From Gerris lacustris (taxonomy: Eukaryota > Arthropoda > Insecta > Hemiptera > Gerridae): a stretch of 64,000 nt of DNA. The DNA is taken from contig OX578285.1 of assembly GCA_951217055.1 (NCBI GenBank), forward strand, positions 50,098,024-50,162,023, in the 5' to 3' direction. Shown one piece after another: positions 37,001 to 47,527 of the stretch; position 1 is the stretch's first letter; the number at the start of each line of letters is the position of its first letter. The notes under the pieces are model-generated. The model was not told where the DNA came from. It saw only the letters and a list, made by a program, of their open reading frames with translations, and made no database searches. The position numbers were made by a program, and so were the translations under genes.

Positions 37001-39395
37001 TCTTCATCCTCCCCGCACAGTCTACAGATTGATTCATTTGCCAGTCCAAGTAGCTGTAGGTGCCTGCTTAGTCTGCAGTGACCTGTTAAGAAGCCCGTCA
37101 CTGTGTGGCATGATTTCTTGTTTAGACTCAGTATGCTACTTCCGACACCTGTCTTGTGCCACCCGAGTTTTTACTTTTTTCGGGCAGTCGAGAAATGGAG
37201 CTGTGCATGCATATCATTATGTTCGTGAAAGAAGAAGAAGGAAAAAAGGCGTTTTTGGGTTCATCGAATAATTTCAGACAAAAATAATACTAGTTTGTTT
37301 CATACAGTGTACCCCGTATCAAAGAGGACAGTAACAACCCTTTCGATTCCAACACAGAATCGGTTCCTTTTGATTCCACCTCAGAATCGGTTCCTTGCGA
37401 TTCTACCTCAGAATCGGGTCCTTCCGATTTTACCTTAGACTCAGTTACTTAATTAAATATAATGTGAAAATAAGATGATAAATGTGTGGATTCAATTTCG
37501 TACTTTTAACCTGTCAGATAGTTACAATGTAATTTTCTAATAGTTGCAGAATTTTTTGTGTTCTTATTAATGTAAGAAAAATGCACAAAGTTTACCCTAT
37601 TATAGTAATTTATTTATATTGTATTAAATTTATATTATATAAATTGATTTATATTGGAAGGGGGAGGGTAATATGTCATTCTTGCTTAAAATGCAGTTGG
37701 TGAGGGGGCCCACGTCCACCAGATAACGTATACACTACCCCCCCCCCCCCCTCCCGGGGATTCGATTCCGGAATTTTCAGAATCGAGAATCGCCCAGCAC
37801 TACAGTGAGGCAGTACATAAAACTTAAACTTCACTATTTTTTAAAAAACAAAACTCTTATAAAGTCATAAAAAAGAAATATATCAAAGAGATCATAAACT
37901 AAAAAAAAATACCATTGGCTGAACAAGACTTCCTATCCTATACTGCTCCATACTGCTTGAAGACAAGTGGCGCAACATATCATCCCATATTATCGGAGTT
38001 ACTTTAGGATACTTTGATCTAACCATAGATGCAACTCTTACGATGTGTCCAAGGTACAAATTATCCCTTTGCTGCGTCCGGCACCTTATACATTCACCAA
38101 TTTGAAAAACTTCATCGCAGCCAATATGCAGATATCGAACATCATGGTGAACATCCATTATCTTTAAAAAAAAAAAAAAAAAAAAAATGATAAAAATGAT
38201 GTTTAAAATAGTATAATTCAAAATAATCAGATAAGAAATATAAAAAAAATCAAATAAATTAATTAATTCAATTTAAATCAAATTATAATTATTATTAACT
38301 ACGGGAAACAGACAGTGAAAAATACACTCCAGCGCCGGGATTTGAACCACGGGCCTCTATATCATTAACGTCAGAGAAAATCATTCTCCTGCGTAGCTTA
38401 GTTGGTTAGAGCGCTATACTGGAAATATAGAGGCCCGTGGTTCAAATCCCGGCGCTGGAGTGTATTTTTCACTGTCTGTTTCCCGTAGTTAATAATAATT
38501 ATAATTTGATTTAAATTAAAATTTAACTTTCCGTAGTATGAAAACTACCAAAAACTTAAAAATTGAATTTTAATTAATTCAGTTAATTTATAAGCTTTAT
38601 GCTACATGCAAAGAGTAAAATTTTAAAAACAGAAGTACTAACCTGTTCCACCATAACTTGAATAAAATCCATAGAAGCGTTCAATGATGGGCAGAGTGCC
38701 TGAGCAGATTCGGGTACTTCACGTAAGTGTGCATATTCCTTCAGTTTTAAAGCAAACTCTACATGACCGAAAGTTTGTACAAGTGGAATTATTTCTAAGC
38801 CGAGATTTTTACAAGTGTCAATAATAGTGTCGACGTCTTTTCTCGAATAAGCGTTTTTAGCAGCCAAAGACGCGACCGCACCTGACCAAGGGAACATATC
38901 TTCCCATTCTATAAGGACGCCGGTAGCACCTAAATTTTTAACCAGAGGCAATATTTTTTGAAGGTATGAAACCTTCGGAGGAGCTCCTTTGAGGTCAAGA
39001 TGAAACAATCTGTTGTTTGGGACATATAAATTTCTATTGTTCATAATACTATTGCCGTCGTTGAAAGGTTGGATGTAATCGAATTTCTTATCATTGATCT
39101 TGAAATCATCCCTCGTAGGAGAATCTTCAGGTAAGACAATATCTGGGGACACCGACACAGTGTTGACAACGAACTGAACGGAGCTGCCTCCAAGTAAACT
39201 TCTTTTCTCCTGAACATTGTCGTTAACTAATTTTCCAACTGTAATAAGGTCGGAATCTTTACCCAACAGTCCGTCACGATAATACTTCACACTTATAACG
39301 CCCATAATAAAAAGAATGGCTGTGATAGCAAGAGTCGACTTTTTCCTCCAAACAGTGTGTGTCAACCATCCTGCATATGGTCCAGCTAATTTCAT
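34078..39395 (-). CDS. HEXD: Hexosaminidase D-like GH20 glycosidase, membrane-anchored, 4 coding exons
   Basis: Minus-strand gene joined from exons 39395-38643, 38161-37913, 36004-35763 and 34696-34078; every junction has GT donor and AG acceptor (CAG|gttag, tttaaag|ATA, ATG|gtatt, ttacag|GTG, AAG|gtaat, ttctag|A) and the frame stays open for 620 residues to TAG. The start is MKLAGPYAGW, because a tttcag acceptor sits one base before the ATG; longer open frames upstream are intron. Seen: a hydrophobic segment at residues 21-38 after a basic patch (WRKKS), suggesting a type II signal anchor; a TIM-barrel start with RLFHLDLKGAPP near 129-140; the GH20 acid pair D267-E268 in HIGCDEV; VWVYAEDVYRF at 335; GWQRYDHFSVLCELLPA near 412-428. 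Family knowledge: GH20 enzymes remove beta-linked GlcNAc/GalNAc by substrate-assisted catalysis, and hexosaminidase D prefers galactosaminides. Location is inferred. Introns hold several transposon fragments. A minus-strand AATAAA lies at 33188-33193. Confidence 0.93.
35230..35255 (+). other. Hammerhead-like core variant (GH20 intron 3)
   Basis: TGAAGATGACCC, loop AAGA, GGGATC, then GAAA matches the order of the cores at 40895-40921 and 47436-47461. The leading C of CUGANGA is replaced by T (CTTGAAGA), so cleavage is unlikely. Confidence 0.35.
35279..35725 (+). repeat. Repeat family D, single arm (GH20 intron 3)
   Basis: TTTATCTACGATTGATACGAAATATAAAC through CACGATTAGCGAGTTTGTTTAC to TTATTATTAAAA...ACAATCGTAGATAAA matches one arm of the 59727-60806 palindrome. 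It carries the same start, ATGAATGAATCAAGTGG, followed by residues resembling NVENNTPPEIINSAKNTTQD. Its own ends (TTTATCTACGATTG and CAATCGTAGATAAA) are inverted repeats. Confidence 0.8.
36871..37101 (-). pseudogene. Non-LTR retrotransposon C-terminal remnant (GH20 intron 2)
   Basis: An open stretch reads MTGFLTGHCRLSRHLQLLGL, then ESICRLCGEDEETPLHLISC and CPGLLNHR. The LTGH..L..HL...GL block followed by C..CG..EET..H....C is the familiar C-terminal CCHC end of RNase H-bearing non-LTR retrotransposons. The 5' side is cut off near 37130, where unrelated Harbinger-like sequence begins. Lies antisense-neutral within intron 2, on the same strand as the host gene. No RT domain remains. Confidence 0.82.
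37139..37337 (+). mobile_element. Harbinger-like fragment (GH20 intron 2)
   Basis: About 200 bp nearly identical to 17355-17552, including GGGCAGTCGAGAAATGGAGC and the repeated GAAGAAGGAAAAAAGGCG (one extra GAA here). Directly abuts the LINE fragment and a 33-bp tandem repeat. No termini of its own are visible. Confidence 0.8.
37338..37440 (+). repeat. ~33-bp tandem repeat, 3 copies
   Basis: Units of CCTTTTGATTCCACCTCAGAATCGGTT with substitutions. A related GATTCGATTCCGG...CAGAATCGAGAATCGCCCAGCACTAC block at 37757-37803, after a C run, looks like a hAT-type terminus. Confidence 0.7.
38270..38570. repeat. Inverted tRNA-like repeat (GH20 intron 1)
   Basis: Two facing copies of family tRNA-like: the left arm (38270-38362) is the inverse of the right arm's T-arm/acceptor end plus tail module, and the right arm (38387-38570) is complete. 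The arms pair over ~95 bp around a ~25-bp centre. The left copy lacks the anticodon and D-arm part. Confidence 0.85.
38387..38460 (+). ncRNA. tRNA-like module, anticodon-loop GGA
   Basis: Same layout as 28728-28803: acceptor TCCTGCG/CGCTGGA with one mismatch, A-box TAGCTTAGTTGGTTAGAGCG, loop CTGGAAA, B-box GGTTCAAATCC. Antisense to the GH20 intron. Pseudo-tRNA for the same reasons: T-stem mismatches and no long variable arm. Confidence 0.6.
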
Positions 39396-40180
39396 TCTGA
39401 AACAAAACAAAATCACAAAACAAATTAGAAAAATCTATTAAAAACTTCAAGATCAGTCCAGTCAGGATGGAGAGGAGTCATTGTAGTAGCACTAGAGTCC
39501 CGTCTTTAACTTGGGCTAGAGTGGGTATTCAGGTTTCTAGCCTTGAGCCTTACTATTCAGTTTAGTCATAGTTCTAGCCCTATCTAGCTTTTGGGGGATC
39601 ACCATCTTATTGTCCTAACACCGTCTATCAGTCTAGTCCTTACCTTAGCATACATATTTGTACTCCGGTTTATATATTTTTCAGTCTTCTTTCCCCCCTT
39701 ATTTAAAGGTTTCTCATGCTTAGGTACATAAAACAATAGCTTCTACAAAAAAAAAGCAACAGAATCAAAATAGAGTTTGAGTTTTAGCGAAACCAAGCCG
39801 AGCAGTTCACAGCAACAGTAGTTTCAAAATAAGAATAAGTTTTGCAATTTACCACTAACTCCTAACAACTAAGTTAGTTGTTTGGGGGTAAATTATGAAG
39901 CTACTAGTATTGCATTGCATTCCGAACTCGTGTATTTAGGATGTACAGGGGAATAATACTCATTACTTAAAAAATATCAAAAAGACCTTTAATTTGGTAT
40001 AAAACATGACAAGACTTCAAATATCTTAATTTTGTGTTTTCAGTCATTTGTGGTAGCCATTTTAAAAAATGTCATAATGTGTGTACTTGCTCTCTCAACT
40101 CATCAAAAGTCTTTTAATGATATGCAACATGCCATATAAGCTAATAAAACTATATTTTCAACATCGCCATTTTGGCTATA
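39396..40180. other. Upstream flank / 5' intron of the GH20 gene
   Basis: On the minus strand the sequence ends in ttttgtttcag one base before the GH20 start codon, so at least the proximal part is a 5'UTR intron. I could not place the upstream untranslated exon or promoter. Otherwise unremarkable AT-rich sequence. Confidence 0.55.
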
Positions 40181-40772
40181 CAGTAGAGTCTGGATAATGG
40201 GAGTTGGATGGGACCGGCACTAACTCGCATTACCAATAAACTCGCATTATTGGAAATTTACGAAAAATGTGAATTTGGAATTATACTTTTTAACAATTTA
40301 TTGAAAAATAATACTTACATTCATATTTTATTTTCATTAGGTTTTCAAATAATTTCATGCTAATCTGTTTTTAATCACCCACAGTTACACATTTAACTCC
40401 CGTGCAATTGTTTTTAGTGACACGCCATTATCTATACACAACAACGCATCTATTTTCACAGCTAAAGCAAGTTCGGTACGTTTTCGTTAACTCATTATAA
40501 AAATGTAACATCATTTCGGTTTAAGATCTTACTTAAAACTGAAGAAGAATAAATAAATGAATAAGCTTCCCTGAATTTGAATGTTAACACAGCTGCTGAG
40601 ACAGGAAAGGTATTGCATGAAATCATACGGATCCATCTTTACTAACACTGTCCTGATCTAATTGTGGTTAATTCAGGGAAGTAGCTCCCCCTCCTTCTTT
40701 CCATCAACTCTCTTTTGACTCGGATTATTGGATACTCGGATTATTGGAGCTCGGATTATCGAGACTCTACTG
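40181..40772 (-). mobile_element. pogo/Tigger-type deletion derivative, TA target
   Basis: CAGTAGAGTCTGGATAATGGGAG and CTCGGATTATCGAGACTCTACTG are inverted repeats flanked by TA on both sides. This is the terminal sequence type of pogo-like Tc1/mariner elements. It keeps a fragment of the transposase DNA-binding domain on the minus strand. Confidence 0.88.
40372..40489 (-). pseudogene. pogo transposase HTH remnant
   Basis: Minus-strand reading KRTELALAVKIDALLCIDNG then VSLKTIARELNV follows the psq/CENP-B-type helix-turn-helix pattern (KR..L.L..K..IL...D.G.S...IA.E..V). A stop follows and the DDE domain is missing. Orientation agrees with the element's termini. Confidence 0.7.
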
Positions 40773-40894
40773 TACTTGTTTTCAAAATGCCAGCAAAACA
40801 TGAAAATTTTGCTATTTTCTTTTTCTTATAATTAGTCTCTAGGAATGAAAAATAAAAATAAAAATTTTCTTTTTAATTCATTTTTCAGACTATA

Positions 40895-40921
40895 TTTCAC
40901 CCATACCTGGGCAATCTTCAG
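40895..40921 (-). other. Hammerhead-ribozyme-like core next to Penelope element
   Basis: Minus strand: CTGAAGA, T, GCCC, loop AGGTAT, GGG(T), GAAA, then TATAGTC. It fits the CUGANGA-stem II-GAAA order, and is homologous to the arms of 47149-47527. It lies ~90 bases upstream of Penelope-like coding sequence; hammerhead motifs are known from Penelope-like elements. Confidence 0.5.
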
Positions 40922-41530
40922 ACCTAAAATAACATAAACAATATTATAACAATAAGAAATTATTATTATAACATAAGTTAATCAATCGAGATATTATAAT
41001 AATATATAACATAAAGAAGGAATTCCCCTTAGACCAATTTTAAACACAATAAATTAAGCCACTGAAAAATTATCAGAATTTCTAAACCCTTCATTAAACT
41101 TTTTAAACCATAATAACCCGTATGATGTAAAAAAAACTTGATTGAATTAAAAAATAAATTGAAATATATAAAAATAGATAAGGATGAAATAATGATGTCT
41201 TTTGATATAAAATCTATGTTTAGCAATATTCCGTTTGTAGAACTCAACAAAATGATTAAAAAAGAATAGGATAATATAAAACCGTACACCAACATCCAAT
41301 GTAAAACTACATTTTTACAATTAATAAAATTTTGCTGTAATAATGCGTATTTACTATTTAAAGATAATTTATATATTCAATTCAAAAAATACTTTATTAT
41401 TAAATAAATAAATTTTAACATATATTTTACATCAGTATTTTAATAGCATGGCTTTGGCCGTCTGCCGAAATCTACCACATCAAAATTTTAGTGACGTAAT
41501 ACAATGATAATAATAAAAGGAAACAAAAAA

Positions 41531-41538
<8 letters not shown>

Positions 41539-41607
<69 letters not shown>
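41539..41607. repeat. (AT)n microsatellite
   Basis: Flanked by (AC)n on the left and ACACATACATACAC words on the right. Confidence 0.96.
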
Positions 41608-41613
<6 letters not shown>

Positions 41614-42424
41614 CATACACACACACATACATAAGAGCACACCTATGAATGCACATGCATCAAATAAATAAGCAAATTAACAGTAATACTCTCTTAAAAG
41701 AGTGAACATATACAATAAAATTTAAAGACAATTTCAGTATACCCGCCGTATACCCGCAGTATTTCAGTCGAAGCGGAGGGGAAAAAAAACAAAAAAAAAA
41801 ACAGTAATACAAACTTAATTAGTATATTACAAATAAGTGGAATTAGAATCACATAATTTTATTATCAGATATAAATGTAATATTAATTAGTTAATTAGTA
41901 TATTAGAAGGAAAAATTATATACATTTTCAAAAGGATTTAGCAAACTATAGTACACTTTAGCAGACTACACAATAGTACGTTTTCAATTCGTTATACATA
42001 TTTATATTTAGGTGCTTAGTAATTAGATTATAAAAAGAAAATAAATAATAGTAGATAATAATATTACATTGATATTGCACATGAGCAGCCCCACAAATAC
42101 TTTTGTTTATTTATTTTTTATTATTATTATTCTTTTTTTGAAAATATGTAATCGTGTTTCTCTCACTTAAATTTACTGTTGTTTTACTGTGGTTTATTAA
42201 GTCAAGGTTGGGTTGGATAAAACAAAATTCAATGTAGTATTGTCGGAAAAAATTATTTTAAAGAAGAAGGAGGATGGCTGGAAAAGAAAATAGATTAATG
42301 GATAATAAATACAGAGCATATATTTGCTTTAATCATGACACTGTTCCCTGACGAGTAGATAGGACTCTCCTAAAAAGTAAAAAGTCAATAACACAACGAT
42401 GGTACATATATAATGTATATATAG

Positions 42425-42559
<135 letters not shown>

Positions 42560-43622
42560 ATATATAGAATTATAAAAGGAATCCCTATGGGTGGTAAAAT
42601 GTTTGTCAATCTTAGAGGAATATTAATTAATAATTTAACTACTAAAACTTAAGAATAGCTTAATAGCTTAATTTTAAACCTAAATTTATAAGTAAATATG
42701 TAGATGATTACTTTATAATACTTAGGAAAACACAATGTAAAAAATTACTAGATGCATTTAAAAATTAATTATAATAATCCATTTTATGGCCAGAAAGAAA
42801 ATAAAATACACACAATAGAAGAAGAAAAACTTAATAAAATTAACTTTTTAGATTTAACCATAATTAGAGAAGAAAATGGCCATATTACAACAAAATTATA
42901 CAAAAAAGAAATAAAAGATAACAAATTCTTGAATTTCAAAAGTAACCACTCTTTTGCTCAAAAAAATTAATACGGTTAATAATTTAATTAATCGAGCTGT
43001 CATTAACTGATAAAAAATATTTACAATTAGTTAAAGAGGAAATTTTCACTAAATTAGTGAAAAATCCATATCCACAAAAATTAATATGATATCAAAATTA
43101 TAATCTTAAAATAAAAAATAATCAAACTCAAATTCCAAATAATAACCACACAAAAAACATACAGTTTCATAGTATGACTTACATGAATAAATTAAGTGAA
43201 AAATAAGACTTTTAAAAAAATTGATTGTAATGATATTAAATTTAGTTTAAAGCCAGTTAGTAAAATAGATCAAATTCACCATTCAAATAATAAAGATAAA
43301 ATAAATAAATGAATATAGTATATAAAATACAATATTACAATTACAATTGAGATAAAGTCTATACAGGACAAAGTAAACAACCACTGAAGAATAGATTAAG
43401 CCAACATAGATATAATGTGGAAAAAAATAATGATAAGACTGCTTTAGCTATTCATGCAACGGTAGAAAATCATAAAATAAATTTTGATAATACAAAAATT
43501 CTAGACAATGAAAGAGTTACAAGAAAAAGATAATTTTTGGAAGCAACTTATAAATATAATTTTTAGAATTAATAAAATTTTGCTGTAATAATACATATTT
43601 ACAATTTAAAGATAATATATAA

Positions 43623-44354
43623 ATCTTAGTGGATATTAATTTACCGTCCTAAAATTACATGATATTTTTTAGTTTACCAAGAATTTGCCACATTATTTAT
43701 ACGCAATTCTTAAGTTATTTTAATTGTGGTACTTAATTTTTATAATTTAGTTATTTTTGTTTCATTAATGTGTATTTTAAAAAATAATAGTGTGATTCAT
43801 TTTTATAAATAATGCAGATAGATCTCTAATAATATATCATTATTATTTGTAAATATAAAGTTTAGTTGATTTCTTTTTTAAAAAAATGTTGATTTTTTTT
43901 TTTTACAAAACCAAATATAAATGTATAGTAATACGAAAGGTAATAATTAAAATTAAAATGCTGTAAATTGGTAATGTTGAAAGTGACTTGAACTCATAAC
44001 AGTAATTACACTGCACTAAAACATGATTAGACGATGTGCGCCACAATTGTCGCACTTGGGATTCAATAAGAAACATCGCCACTATAGCGGCACACTTAAG
44101 TTGACGGGTAAAAAGTGCGAGAAAATTTTAAATTTTTTCCAACTTATAGATCGTGAGAAGTAACAAAATATTAACACTATTTCTATTTCATACTTAATAG
44201 AGAGAGTACGTGATGAAACACTATCAATTATAATACGAGGGTAGGCTGAAAAGTAATGCACACATGCTTGTAGAACGCCAACGAACTGACCATCAGAAGT
44301 GTACCAGGCGGCATTTGGAAGTGACACTCTCCCTCTATACACATTAGGGTGGGC
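43623..44354. other. Non-coding spacer
   Basis: AT-rich. 44238-44270 (GAGGGTAGGCTGAAAAGTAA) looks like the terminus of an unrelated mariner-type element, with no partner found. Confidence 0.4.
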
Positions 44355-44756
44355 CGAAAAAATAGAATTTTTGAAATTCAAAATAGCAGTATCTCAAAAA
44401 GTTGCATAATAAAGAAATAATATCGCACACAAAATTAGGGGGCCAATCGAACAACTCTTAAGTAGGGCGACGGGGCCCTAAAATTTCAAAAAATTACAAA
44501 ATTTCATACTTTTTTATGTATGTTAACAGTTAGTCCTAAATTATTGCAATATTTTTACTTTTAAATGCTAATACATCTAATGATTATAGTGTGCGTAAAA
44601 ATATATATGCTTCAAACATAAGACAAAATATTAATAGACATACATAGGAATTTACGCCAAAAGCAGCACTTAGACTTAATGAATAATTACAAAAGCTCAC
44701 CACAGCAGCTACTTGAGCTCCACCCTAACCCACCCAACCTCCCTACCTTTGTGCTA

Positions 44757-46080
44757 GGACAATTTAATAAAAATTAAATTTTTGAAAAAAAAAAATTTAA
44801 GTAAAAATTCTCTTTTTGAGTTAAATTTTAGCGTTTTTTGTCTACTTTTTAAATTATTCAAAATATAAAAATGCCTCTCTTCTTCTTTATAAACCCAAGG
44901 TGATGCATCTGTCACAAGTTTTATACACCGTTCAACAGCTTGGTTGTGTCAAGGAAAATCTGTATTCACTTCCGGTGTAGTTAGATTAGCAGCAGCGTCC
45001 CTTACATGTTGTAAGGAAAGGTGTTTTGTCAGTGAAGGTTCTGTGGCTGTTATTTTATTCCAGTCCATCAAATTGTAGTATTCATCTGCCTCAAAATTCA
45101 GATCTGAATTTTTAAACAGTCTGACTTCTTTAATAGAGAGATTTATATGTCCTCTGCACCATACAATTTTTTTCCAAGCATCTAATCTGACATTATCTCT
45201 TGGGTCGCTTATCATGGCAATTAGTATATTCTCGGGATGTAAGAAGTATGCATTCTTTTGTATAACAGGATCTATTACTTTTTTTTAAGTTTCCCGGTTA
45301 ATATCTGCTTGATCTTATTTGTAAAAAACTGTTGAGGGCACCATCTTTTATCAAATTGTTAGATTTAATACTGAACCAGGATGGAATATAAACCTTTTGT
45401 ATAAAAGTTGTTAATGTTATCAGTACATTTGAAGGATGCTCAGTTGATACGTAGAGTGCCATCTTTCCTGGACGTTGGCTAGTTTGGCGGGACAATAACC
45501 TTCTGAAACTGCTAATGATGTATCCAAAAGAAATGTCTGATCTGTACTTAAATCGAGTTGGTGTATTCGTAAGTCTGAAATACAGCTATCATTTGGCTCA
45601 AAATCCAAAGTTTACACGACAGCAGGGAAACACCTAAAGGTCCCGAATAGGAGTTAGGTTCCTTAGTTTGTCCATCCGAAAATTCAAGGAGGTGTCGTAG
45701 AGGCAACTCGTTTCCGTGTAATTGGCAAATGGGCCATTGAAGGGATCTACCAAGTTTTAGTTCATCCTGGCGTATCACACCTTTTCTAATCCCAGTGTTC
45801 ACATTAGTGCCATCACATACAATGATTATAAGTCTATTCCTCTGTCTTTGATAAATTGCATTATGGCATTTTGCACACTGGTTGCAGAACTGGAACAGGG
45901 GCTGACATATCCTATATATTTCGATCCGGGTTCCTGCACTATTGCCATATGCTATTCTTTAGCCAGATGTTTATATTGTTTATTTCCCTTTTTACCATTT
46001 GGATGGTATCGTCTTTTCTCCCATCAAAATAAAGACCTTCCAATACAATTAGCTGTGAGGATTCTTCTTGTTTGATATTT
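44757..46080 (-). pseudogene. Transposon-associated 'DGTNVNTG / CQLHGNELPLRH' protein family
   Basis: The minus-strand reading, in several frames, gives LIVLEGLYFDGRKDDTIQMV, EPGSKYIGYVSP, VQNAIMQFIKDRG, VCDGTNVNTGIRKGVIRQ, LQWPICQLHGNELPLRHLLE, DLSTDQTFLLDTSLAVSEGY, VYVSTEHPSNVLITLTTFIQ, KDGALNSFLQIRSSRY, NAYFLHPENILIAMISDPRD, then NFEADEYYNLMDWNKITATE, HNQAVERCIKLVTDASPSVY and a stop near 44757. I recognise the block order from multi-copy uncharacterised arthropod proteins. The function is unknown to me. The invariant-looking Asp in VCDGT and the C..H.NE cluster could suit a nuclease fold, but that is inference. Frameshifts make this copy dead. Confidence 0.65.
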
Positions 46081-46157
46081 TTTATGTTCACCTGTTACGC
46101 TCTTTTAATTTTGTTGCTATCGACAACACTAATTGAGTTGCCACATGCAACTCAATT

Positions 46158-46860
46158 AGTGTACGTATCAACTGAGCATCCTTCAAATGATCTGGTAACA
46201 ATAACAACTTTTATACAAAAGGTTAATACTCCACCCTGGTTCCGTATTAAATCTAACAATATGATAAAAGATGGTGCCCTCAACAGTTTTTTACAAATAA
46301 GATCAAGCAGATATTTACCGGATAACTTAAAAAAAAAGTAATAGATCCTGTTATACAAAGGAATGCATACTTCTTACATCCCGAGAATATACTAATTGCC
46401 ATGATAAGCGACCCAAGAGATAATGTCAGATTAGATGCTGGAAAAAAATTGTATGGTGCAGAGGACATATAAATCACTCTATTAAAGAAGTCAGACCGTT
46501 TAAAAGTTCAGATCTGAATTTTTAGGCAGATGAATACTACAATTTGATGGACTGGAATAAAATAACAGCCACAGAACCTTCACTGACAAAACACCTTTCC
46601 TTACAACATGTAAGGGACGCTGCTGCTAATCTAACTACACCGGAAGTGAATACAGATTTTCCTTGACACAACCAAGCTGTTGAACGGTGTATAAAACTTG
46701 TGACAGATGCATCACCTTCGGTTTATAAAGAAGAAGAGAGGCATTTTTATATTTTGAATAATTTAAAAAGTAGACAAAAAACGCTAAAATTTAACTCAAA
46801 AAAAGAATTTTTACTTACATTTTTTTTTTTTTCAAAAATTTAATTTTTATTAAATTGTCC
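46158..46860 (+). pseudogene. Inverted duplicate of the C-terminal half of the 44757-46080 protein
   Basis: The plus-strand reading repeats VYVSTEHPSNDLVTITTFIQ, KDGALNSFLQIRSSRYLPDN, a stop, DPVIQRNAYFLHPENILIAM, SDPRDNVRLDA, ADEYYNLMDWNKITATEPSL, HNQAVERCIKLVTDASPSVY. It lacks everything N-terminal to this. A GAAAAAA/frameshift after RLDAG and a stop after KKK break the frame. It includes one shared TGA before HNQAVER, also present in the other arm, so that lesion predates the duplication or was copied between arms. Confidence 0.7.
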
Positions 46861-47148
46861 TAGCACAAAGGTAGGGAGGTTGGGTGGGTTAGGGCGGAGC
46901 TCAAGTAGCTGCCGTGGTGAGCTCTGGTAATTATTTTTCACATTTTCATTAAGAAATGTTAAAAGTCTAAGTGCTGCTTTTGGCGTAAATTCCTATGTAT
47001 GTCTATTAATATTTTGGCTAATGTTTGAAAAATCATTTATATAAGCATATATATTGTTACGCACACAATAATCATTAGATGTATTAGCATTTAAAAGTAA
47101 AAATATTGCAATAATTTAGGACTAACTGTTAACATACATAAGAAAGTA

Positions 47149-47527
47149 CTGTTTGGTTAAGTCAATCTAGGGTGTTTAATAAAAACTTCACTTCACTATC
47201 CCAATTCGGCTATATTTCGACCATACCTGGTCATCATCAGGCCTATAACATCGAAAACATTTTTCCATATAATGGTAATTTATCTTACACACAAATTCAT
47301 AAAAATTAACAATATAGCTTTTTAATAACAAATGTTTAAAACTAACATGAAAGATATAACTTTAAAGTCCTACCTTAGATTGAGATCTTAGTATACTATA
47401 ACATATTATCTTGTTTAGCTAGAAATGTTATAGGCCTGATGATGACCAGGTATGGTCGAAATATAGCCGAATTGGGATAGTGAAGTGAAGTTTTTATTAA
47501 ACACCCTAGATTGACTTAACCAAACAG
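47149..47527. mobile_element. Foldback MITE with perfect 103-bp TIRs, hammerhead-like cores, TA flanks
   Basis: Arms 47149-47251 and 47425-47527 are exact inverses beginning CTGTTTGGTTAAGTCAATCT, bounded by TA on both sides. Each arm holds CTGATGA, GACC, loop AGGTAT, GGTC, GAAA (plus 47436-47461, minus 47215-47240). Inserted in the right arm of the large inverted element and absent from the left arm, so it arrived after the duplication. Confidence 0.9.

Noticed and set aside
39396..39416. Upstream start MILFCFR for the GH20 protein
   Set aside because: It encodes the splice acceptor tract (tttcag) directly before MKLAGP, so it is intronic.
45298..46477. Several overlapping 60-90 codon frames treated as separate genes
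   Set aside because: They are frameshifted pieces of one protein family and its inverted copy, or antisense shadows of these.
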